Assembly (NCBI GenBank): GCA_032690845.1
Contig: CM064430.1
Coordinates: 46,659,882 to 46,723,881 of the forward strand
DNA: 64,000 nt
Direction of reading: 5' to 3'
DNA from: Eleusine coracana subsp. coracana
Taxonomy: Eukaryota > Streptophyta > Magnoliopsida > Poales > Poaceae
Of this stretch, positions 56,126 to 64,000 are shown piece by piece (the stretch's first letter is position 1; each line of letters opens with the position of its first letter). Below the pieces are notes generated by a model. It did not search any database. It had not been told where the DNA came from and was given only the letters and a program-made list of their open reading frames with translations. The position numbers were made by a program, and so were the translations under genes.

Positions 56126-58085
56126 TCAAGAGAGCGGTTGCTCGAACAATTTTGCGTAAGCATCCCGCGCCTCCTGGCTCAGTCCCTCCTGAGGACCAAG
56201 GATTCCAAGCTTTTTCATCAGAACCTTTTGTGCTTTGTCGATCGCAGTGCCCATAGCTCCAGAAGTAGCATATCGTTTGCTATGGCGGATGGAGCTTGCC
56301 GTAGCGGTTGTTGGGCGATGGTTGCACGTCGGGGTTGCCGGCATCGATGGCTCAACCTGCCTTGGAATGTCAAGAGCCGTGGTGATGCTTTGTAAGAATT
56401 CTTGATCGGTTACCAAAGTGGAGTTACCTCCATTCTATGAAGTTCGTTCCGGTTGCGCCTGGGTAGGGGTTGATTAGGCTACATCATGGCCTTGGTTGTG
56501 CAGTTGGTCCTCCCCCAACTCAAGGCTAACATGATCTCCTTGATGAGCTTGACTTGGCAAAAACCCATTTCCACAACAAGCGGGATCTTGGGCTAGGTTG
56601 TCCATAACAACTGGGCCACAAAGGAGTTCGAGCAGCAACGGTTCAGAAGCTCCCACGCGGGCATCATCGACCTCTTTTTGAAAGATTGCCAGGAGCTGTT
56701 GATCTACCATTACTGCATTGAGAGGAGGCAGTTGGGGCTCGGTCTCTAAGGATGGGCATGCTGCCGAGGCAGCTGGAGCAACTTTACTGTTGTCCGTGCT
56801 AGGGGTAGTGAATGCGTCATACGGGGGGTTGGTGGTAGGTGGGTTTGGCTCCCCCGTTGGTGCGAGGTAGACTAGTTGTGCCAGCTGGTCCAGCTGCTCG
56901 ACATAGCCATGGCCGGTAGTGCGGCGCCATGGGTCATCCTCCTCCACCGACGATGACGGCGTATCCAACCTATGATGTCCCCTTGAACGACGCAGCATTC
57001 GGGACCTCTTGGGGTCCCTCTCCAGGGATTCCTCCTCATTGAAGTCGGAGGATAGCGGTGTCAGCGGCGGGAGGAGTCCTATGGCAATCTTATCTGGAGC
57101 CTACGAACGTGGATACGGGCTGAATACTTCAAGGTTGGCTTCATCGAATGAATTAGAAACTCCGCATCGATTGGTTCCGGCACACAGAGTGTGTGGGATG
57201 CAGAAATACGCTTCGGTCTTGTTGTCCATGTAGTGAGGCTAAAAGTGCTGAGGTTGCGACGCGCCAGAGTATATGGATGCACATGATCAATGGAGCAGAA
57301 GGGTGCCAGAAGCGCCGCCGCAGTCGAACGCTCCCAGGAATGTGGCGAGATACCTTCAATGTCAATCTAGACCTTGTGGTATAACGCAACATAGTCTGCA
57401 TATAGCGGTCGATACCACGGCCGTACTGCCAGTGAGAAAGCCGGCGCCTGGATCACACGATCTCCGACGAGAACGGCAAGGTTGGTCGTATGGTCGGGAA
57501 CAGTGAGGAAAAAATCATACGGTGGCAAGGCGGGTTGGATTTGAAGCCCCTCGTCCAGTGGGATGCCACACTGGTGAGCAATGGCCACTCTTGCTTGCTC
57601 CGGCATCACCGGTGGCCGAGTTCCCGAAATTTGTACCAGGATGCCAAGGTACGTATACTCCGCCTCTAGCTGATCCATATCCTCGGTCCGGTCGATGAAG
57701 TAGAGATCGGGGTTGTCCCGACGCCTCTCTGGCGAGGGGGATGAAGGAGATGGAGATCTATCAGGACGGTCCGAAGCATATTCCTCCACATGGCGCTTAT
57801 GACGACCTCCCCCACGACACCCGCGTCATCTGTGTCCACAGAGGCGGTGTTGTCCCGACTATTGCTGCTGCTGACCTCCAGGGCCACAGTCACCTGCCAC
57901 AACGGAGCAGGGGGGGAGCCTCCCCTGCTACAACACGCTGGCTCGGCCTGCCCTGAGCTATTTCGCTAGCCAAGGAAGACGGTTGGATGCGTCGTGGATT
58001 CGGTTGTAGGCACTCAAAGGAGCGGTGGCCCGGCCGCATGCAACGCAAGCATCTTGTTGGTTCCCGGCAACTTCTTCTCAGATGG
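56126..58085 (-). pseudogene. L1 ORF1, main part
   Basis: From the solo LTR leftwards: the end of the first zinc knuckle, then a second knuckle CLRCMRPGHRSFEC (about 58040-58000), an Arg/Ser/Pro-rich segment, a DUF4283/RRM-like fold (57789-57080: DFFLTVPDHTTNLAVLVGDRVIQ, LSTFSLTTWT) and a Pro-rich tail (56998-56474) with a helical C terminus (56416-56126). ORF1 proteins bind LINE RNA. Several frames are required. Confidence 0.82.
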
Positions 58086-59624
58086 TGAAAGTGCATCTAG
58101 GGCCCTAATTTTGTTTTGATGATTGGCGTCAATACAATTAAGAATAAACTAATATTTTCATTGAGAATGTGTGTAGATGACCATCTCAATTGATGAATGA
58201 AATACATTAAAACAAAAAGAGAAAAGAAAATGGTTGTTTGCCTTAAGTTGAAAGTCCAAAAATATCTACTCAAGAATGAAGATCTTGTTGTTTTTATTTA
58301 TTATCTTGAGTATAGGTAAGCCGTAGTATTAAGAGGGGTATAATTTACAAAGTTGGTAAAGTCAAATGCTCAAAATTTCCCCCAAATATCACTTATGTCG
58401 CCCTTCAGTTTTTTCCTTCATCGGCAGTGTCGTTGGTCCTCATTGCCAGTGTCGATCACCACTCCCTAAGGCGTTGTAATGCCCACACAATTCTATGGCT
58501 CTTTGGCTGTAGGTCATCGGCAGTGCCAGTCCCCTTTCCACAGAGAACATTTTACCTCGGGCTCTCTGGCTGCCCATGATCGGCGGTGTCGGTCTGCCTG
58601 ATCGACAGTGCCGGTCAGGGTCTCTAGAGACCACTTGTCTTCTTTGTGTCTGCCTCACCGGTAGTGCCGATGCCATGATCGGCAGTACCAGTGCGGGTCG
58701 AATCCTTGTCTGCAGATCTATGACAGTGTATCAGAAACCCTACCGGCAGTGCCAATGGCTCGATCGGCAGTATCGGTGCGGGGTGTCTAGATAGGCCAAC
58801 GACTCTTTTTGAGCCCTATATATAAAAGGCTCTCACCACACTTTGTGTCTACTTTCTCCAACCTGAAAATCAAAAGACACTTTTAAGCTCCATTCACCTC
58901 ACTCTCCCTCTCCAAGTCAAAACTTTATCATTTGAGTTAGGGTTTGAGTGAGCCATTGATTCCTAATGAGAAGAGCACCATTCCATTCTTGAGCATTCGA
59001 TTTAATCATCTTTGTGACTTGTGCTAGTTACTCTTGGAGCTTTGCTCCTAGACGATTAGCAGTGCCCGTAGAGCTCCCAACTTGTGTGGTGACGTCTTGG
59101 GAAGTTTGTATCACCCATCCCGCATAGGATTTGCTAGTGGAGAACTCGATCTTTGTGATCGCTTGAGTGAGAATAGGGTTGAAAGAGACCCGGTCCTTTG
59201 TGGACTTCTCAATGAAAACATAGGGTTCTTTGTGAGCCGAAACTTCGGTAACAAATCTTGTGTCTTCGTGCGCTTTCTCTATTTACTTGTTGTTCCTTTC
59301 ATTGTTTTAGGTTTCATACTTGTATTAGCTTTAATTCGACCGATCTACTTATGTAGGCTTGTCTAGTTGTTGCTAGTACTTTGTAGTGCCTTATTCAACT
59401 GTTGTTGTTCTATTCATCAACTTAGTAACTACGAAACCTGCTTAGTTTTGATTTGGGCGACTCTCTGCCCTCTCATCGGCACTGCCGATCCAGCACTGGC
59501 AGTGGCCACGGGCACTGCCGGTCCTACTGATAAAATTGTTTAAGTGTGATTTCATAGGATTTTTATATTTGCCTATTCAACCCCCCCCCCCCCCCCCCCC
59601 CCCCGCTAGGCAACTTTCAGATGG
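58081..59624 (+). mobile_element. Solo LTR of a SIRE-like Copia element (58086-59619) with TSD
   Basis: A 1,534-bp LTR starts TGAAAGTGCATCTAGG and ends CAACTTTCA between perfect GATGG duplications (58081-58085, 59620-59624). Removing it restores the L1 ORF1 knuckle CFNCLHKGHLRRSC. It has CGGCAGTGCCGG-type palindromes at 58420-58780 and 59475-59525 and a run of 24 Cs (59581-59604) near its end. Confidence 0.95.
58817..58828 (+). promoter_or_regulatory. TATA box of the solo LTR
   Basis: TATATATAAAAG lies just downstream of the palindrome cluster and about 730 bases into the LTR, as expected for a U3/R border. Confidence 0.7.
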
Positions 59625-60170
59625 CCCTTGTGCAGGCAATTGAAACACCGACCCTCTAGAGCAGCTGGGGTGGGTCTTTGGCCATGCCAGAAGGAGGTAT
59701 TTTGTCGGATCTAGGGGCAGTGATGGCGCCTGCGGCTGCACCTGCTCCGCACCTTGCGCCAACCCTCATCCTTCGGTGCAGCATCGGAGACCCTATGGAT
59801 CTCAGAGCGCAATCTGGGGCGGCTGCATCGATGGGGCTGCAGCAGCATGCGGCTGTCGCTTGGTCTGCTCGGGGGAGGGCATGGGCTCCCTGGCGACGAC
59901 ATCCCTATAGGAAGGTCGGGGAATCTTGGGTCCTTCAGAAGCCTCCGCATCCGAGGATGGGGAGTCTGCCCAGCGCTGGGTCTTGGTCCTCCCGAGGGAG
60001 GAGGGGAAGAAAGGGGTGGCCTGTGGGGAGAGGCGGGAGGAGCGGGGGGGGGGGGGTGATGGGATCCGTGGGGCTGGGAATGGAGCGACCCCCGGCGAGC
60101 AGCTAGCAGGGTGCGACGCTCTCCCTTATCTCTCTATTGCACTTTCACTTTTAAGATTGTAATGACATTC
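59625..60170 (-). pseudogene. L1 ORF1 start and 5' region
   Basis: It contains the first half of zinc knuckle 1 (CFNCLHKGHL, about 59650-59620) and an Arg/Ser/Pro-rich N-terminal region (59950-59711) up to a GC-rich 5' region with a run of ten or more Gs near 60045-60057. The 5' limit is uncertain. Confidence 0.7.
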
Positions 60171-60182
60171 AAATAGTGTACT

Positions 60183-63130
60183 CACTACACAGATGGAAGT
60201 TGTGATGGACAAAATCACCCGCATGTAGCCAACATTTGCAGATATTATTATTCTAGCTCTGAACCTAAATCCAGCTATCCTGGTGCTTGCCTTCTCGCCT
60301 CCAACTGTGCGCCGTTGTGTGTTTGGGATACCGGGGCACGTCGCCCAGTTGCCCTCCTGCACGTATATCGGGCTGCATCTTGCTTCTTCTGCTATTGCTT
60401 GCAGCGTGTATTGCTATTTGCTATAGTTGCTACTGCTACACTAGGCCCAACGGCAATTGGCAACTGCTCTACAACTGTTTCTTCCTCGATATCACTTTGG
60501 CTCCTTCTCAAGTCCAAACGGTAAATCCGTAAAATTTGTAGAACAAACTATATGAATTAGACCAAAATGATCATGTATTTGTCATATTTACTAGCTAATT
60601 AATCCATTTTGCCCATTACAGTCGTCAATCTGGCAAGCCTTTGTCATCGGGAATCAGCCCTACGAGGTGGTCCATGAACAAAACAGAACGCCTTTGTTCG
60701 AGTCAAACACCTTTGTTGCTCGAGGAGAAAGTTGAAACCACACTATGTGCCTGCTATCCAAATTTAGCTAGTGACTAGTTACAGTCCAAGATCTTATTTG
60801 TTGTACATAGAGCTAATAATACAACTGATGTAAATCTTAAAAAAAATAGTTTGATTTATTAGGAACAAATGTGCAATTTTTTTCTCTACAATGTAACACC
60901 GTATAGTTGTGAAATGGATGGTAATAACAGTAAAGGAGCAAAAGTTTGAAGCAATGACTAATAAGGAAATTCAATTTTTTGTGGCTGATAAGGAACACAA
61001 AAATTTTATGATGATTGATAAGAAAATTTCTGTTTTTCTTACCCGTTATGGTTGCATGATTGAAAGAGCTGCTACAGTATCAGCTTCCATTATATAGAGA
61101 GGCGGAATGACTAAATTGACCTATTTACACTTGGAAACATCCCTCTCATATAGATAGACGAGATGGAAAAGAAAGATGCCAAATGTTTCGAAACCTCAAA
61201 CTTCTAGTACATATGCAACCCAACCATAATCCAATTAAATCGGGCTAATACCTTATATTCGCCTATCCAAGCATATTGGAATTGTGTAGGTTATTCATAT
61301 TGAGTTTTTTTTCTTTTTTTTAGTAAAAGGATAGTTGAAAGTTAAGAGTAAGAAATTTACATGCACACATTGTGACTCGATCATGTTGTACAATAAAAGC
61401 TGATGAGAAAAGAAAAGAGAAAGAACAATTTATAAAGTGTTAAATTGATTTCTTGTGTCTTTTTTGTCATGTGAGTCCAACATGACTTTTGATAGACTTC
61501 TCCATGAATCCTAATAGTAGAGGGGCTTAAGCCCCCTCCTCTCCCCCCTCCCCCTCCTCTTTTGGATTTTGCTCGACTCTTGTTTCACGCACGTAAGCTC
61601 TGAGTCATCTTGATATACACATAAAATTAAAGAGATTTATACAGTTATATGTGCAAAGGTTGTTAGGACGAGTGAGACAATGAGTTTAGCAGTCAACAGC
61701 GATAAAGATGATAGAACCAATTTTTTTATAATAGTAACACTAGCTTCCTCTCCTTGACACATTGATGATTTTTGTTTGTTTTCAGATTCATATAACCTTT
61801 CTGTGACATTTATAGTAATCCCGACTCATAAAATTGGCGCATATTCATAAGATCATAACAAAAGAGACCTTAAGTGCTCCAAAGATAGTAGTCACAGACA
61901 AATAAAATGTAAAAACCATTAAAACAAAAGGTTCAATGTATTTCTATGTTCTCTATCAGCATGATGACATTGCGTCATAAAATAGCATATATGTCTAAAT
62001 TTCTGTGAAATCATACCTAAATCTCTAAGTAATTTTTAGAACATGTCTTTGAAACAAGGAATTTTAATACCATTACAATTAGATATAACCATTTATTTAT
62101 CATTGCAAAAGTGTTTATGATATATATGTCATCCATGATACATTTTTCTTATGCCGTTGTTGACCAGTCAAATGCATGAAAAGAATAAAGTGCCTCTACA
62201 CTTTTATTTCTTCTCTCCTTTCTACTTCTACGCCATGTAGCCACGGCACCAGTCGAAAAGACGTCTTCTCTCTCTGACTCATGTCGTGTGCAGTTCAACA
62301 AAAAAAAAAAACTCCATATGTCATGAGCGTCTCCACACCCCTTTGCGCCAGCACTGTGAGAGGTTGAAGAGAGTGACGGGGCTCAACTCTAGAGCCAAGG
62401 GGGTCCAGGTAGAAGATAAAGCAGATTTACATGGCTATTTATCATAGTTTACTTCCCAAGAATCTTGCCGTGGTTCAAATCCTTAGAGAATTTTACAAAG
62501 CAAGGGGTGCCCGGTCCAGGTTATTCTGAATTTGGCTCCGTCCCTGTGTGTTCTGTTTATATTTAATAAATTACTAAATGAGAAACTAATATGGAGGATA
62601 TAAATGGATTTAAAATAACATCTGACAGTTAATAATTATAAAGAAATGGCTTAAAATAAATTCGCCCTATGAACTGTTCCTGAAAATGGCTTAATATAAC
62701 TAACCTGCTCAGCCGGTGCCCGGATCAATACATGTTTTTTCATGTGCTCATACCAGTTTTTCCCAAACAAAGAACCTAAGAAAGATTTCATAATGGACTA
62801 GTAACATGAACAAAAATAACTCCCAAAATTGATATTCTTATTTGATTTCCCTTACAATCGTCTGTTACCACTAGCTATAGTACATAGTCACACCCCCGCT
62901 GCCTCCTTAGCACAGTACTTCAGGATTCGAGTTTATCTGCAATCATTTTGCAGTAACAAAGATGCATCATTTCTGTTATGAACCCTCCCATTTTGTAGTT
63001 GTATCACTCTCACTGAGCACCCTGAATTCCTTCTTCTGATCTCTCCCTCTCTACATACAATTCCTAGACGGACACCAATGCACCAAACAGATTGACAGAG
63101 AACGATGGTTCTCGCTCGCCGACAAACTCC
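60183..63130. other. Intergenic region right of the L1
   Basis: AT-rich overall. No domain is recognised in any ORF. 60270-60530 and 60625-60740 are of more balanced composition and could be gene-fragment remnants, but I recognise neither. 62370-62547 looks like a MITE. The 3' UTR of the APR gene is expected just left of 63131. Confidence 0.5.
62370..62547. mobile_element. Possible short DNA transposon (MITE)
   Basis: The right end reads CAGGGACGGAGCCAAATTC when inverted, a common plant MITE terminus. The left side has a weak partner TGACGGGGCTCAA with AGGGGGTCCAGG further in, matched by CCTGGACCGGGCACCCC inverted near the right end. No target duplication was identified. Confidence 0.35.
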
Positions 63131-64000
63131 TTACCGGAGGCTGTTGACGAAAGCGAGGAGTGAGTCGACGTCTCTCTTCTCAGACGGGTACTTGATAGGC
63201 CTGGCAGTGCGGCTCGGGAAGAGGAGCACCGTGGGGAAGCTCTGCAGCTGCAGCTCCGCCTGCGCGAACGGCTTCTGCTCACCGTCAGCGCGGAACTTGG
63301 CCACCTTCACGCCAGATCCCGCCAACTTCTCGGCCAGCTCCACGTAGGAGGCCTCCATCGCCTGGCAGAACGAGCACCAAGGCGCGTACAGGACCACGAG
63401 CCACGGCTCGGAGCGGCTCTCCAGCCGGAGGAGGTTCTCGATCCCGGTGCGGGTGAGGGAGAAGACGGCCTGGCTCTGGAAGATGTCCGCGGCGCCGGCG
63501 CCATTGCCATTGCCATTGGCCGTGGGCGCAGCCTGGTTCTCCTTCTCGATGTTGCCCTTGTGGAGGCCGCACTCCTTGGCCTTGGCGTCCTCCCACCACC
63601 ACCGGCCTTCCCTCTCGTGCTGCCCTGGGAGGACCGGCCTGGTGCACGGCTCGCAACCGATGGACACGTATCCCTGAAACCCACAGTTCATTAAACAAAT
63701 GTCAGTTAAACGTACATTTCGACACATTGTGGAAGCTGGACTGCATGATTGAAACAGAACTTACTTGAGCGTGCAGGGGGTTCACTGGGACGTCCATGGT
63801 CCTCAGGAAGGTCCAGATGTCCTTGCCATCGACATTGGCCACGGGGTTCCACTTGATCAAGCTACCAGCTCCGCCATCCAGGCCTTCAAAAGAAGGATCA
63901 ACCTGCACATTTCCACCAATTGCACGATCAGAATCAGATGAAATTGAAATCCAAGTCTATGCAGATCAAAAGAAACTAAGATGATGAACATACCTGAACG
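63131..64000 (-). CDS. APR: Adenosine 5'-phosphosulfate reductase, plastid (APR), 3' exons; runs off the right edge
   Basis: Three exons are visible: 63994-64000 (partial), 63765-63902 (46 codons) and 63131-63673 (180 codons and stop), separated by 91-base introns with GT/AG ends in phase 0. The enzyme reduces APS to sulfite with glutathione in chloroplasts, a key step in sulfate assimilation. The reductase domain end shows IKWNPVANVDGKDIWTFLR, GCEPCTRPV (Fe-S cluster cysteines) and the catalytic ECGLH. A Gly/Asn/Ala-rich linker leads to a thioredoxin-like, glutaredoxin-acting domain with APWCSFCQAME (CxxC) and ELQLQSFPTVLLFP. The transit peptide and the first reductase half lie outside the window. 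Which APR paralogue this is cannot be told. Confidence 0.96.

Larger units (their letters stand above)
32460..60170 (-). mobile_element. L1-type LINE split by nested insertions
   Basis: Read from right to left: 5' region and ORF1 (60170-56126, split by a solo LTR), ORF2 endonuclease (56015-55238), then, after a ~20-kb Copia complex, ORF2 reverse transcriptase and zinc-binding region (35315-32700), and a 3' end with the plant L1 signature (TTAATACAAAGACGCG, TTCGATAAAAAA) at 32460. Without insertions it is about 6.3 kb. A possible target duplication is AAATAGTCTACT (32449-32460) against AAATAGTGTACT (60171-60182), one mismatch, so the 5' limit is tentative. Confidence 0.85.

Noticed and set aside
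60909..61097. 62-codon plus ORF in the intergenic region
   Set aside because: AT-rich, no known motif, no supporting signals; consistent with chance.
63285..63698. Long alternative-frame ORFs over the APR last exon
   Set aside because: The -frame from 63673 gives a clear APR protein with CxxC; the others are shadows.

Overview
The window is nuclear DNA from a grass, probably a panicoid-type species. This is inferred from very GC-rich single- or few-exon coding regions, small GT-AG introns, grass-type Copia (SIRE/Maximus-like) and Gypsy (Tat- and Athila-like) LTR retrotransposons, an L1-type LINE and Ac/Ds-like, Stowaway-like and CACTA-like DNA transposon traces. I cannot name the species from sequence alone.

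Only three host genes are clearly supported. A mitochondrial-type rRNA adenine dimethyltransferase (Dim1/KsgA family, two exons, 28057-29226, +) converges on a plastid-type LON-domain protein (single exon, 30495-31349, -). The last exons of a plastid adenosine 5'-phosphosulfate reductase (APR, 63131-64000, -) run off the right end. All three appear to be nuclear genes for organelle proteins.

Layout. 1-12083: a 10.7-kb SIRE-like Copia element (Copia-1, 1365-12078, minus) with both LTRs, PBS, PPT and a perfect 5-bp target duplication, inserted in the LTR of an older Copia (Copia-2), which abuts Athila-type LTR pieces. 12965-20072: a gag-only, Athila-like, non-autonomous LTR element with a 407-bp solo LTR nested in it. 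20073-23590: a Gypsy 3' end, short repeats, two tRNA-like modules, a Stowaway-like MITE and a 5'-truncated LINE with RNase H. 23591-28056: sparse DNA with a long-inverted-repeat transposon, a CACTA-like end and a 61-bp copy of the Dim1 3' coding end. 28057-31349: the two-gene island. 32460 to about 60170: one L1 LINE (minus) swollen by nested insertions. Its ORF2 is split by a roughly 20-kb Copia complex (35316-55237), which holds a hAT element, a second Copia LTR and a Tat-like Gypsy carrying an antisense multi-exon gene. Its ORF1 is split inside a zinc knuckle by a 1.53-kb solo LTR. 60183-63130: intergenic, then APR.

All retroelement coding regions are broken by stops, frameshifts or deletions, so they are annotated as pseudogenes. 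The points most worth a second look are the antisense spliced gene inside the Gypsy element, the arrays of odd-length palindromes shared by different Copia LTR families, the chimeric double-LTR Copia, and a Gypsy copy that keeps its target duplication but has lost its 5' LTR.
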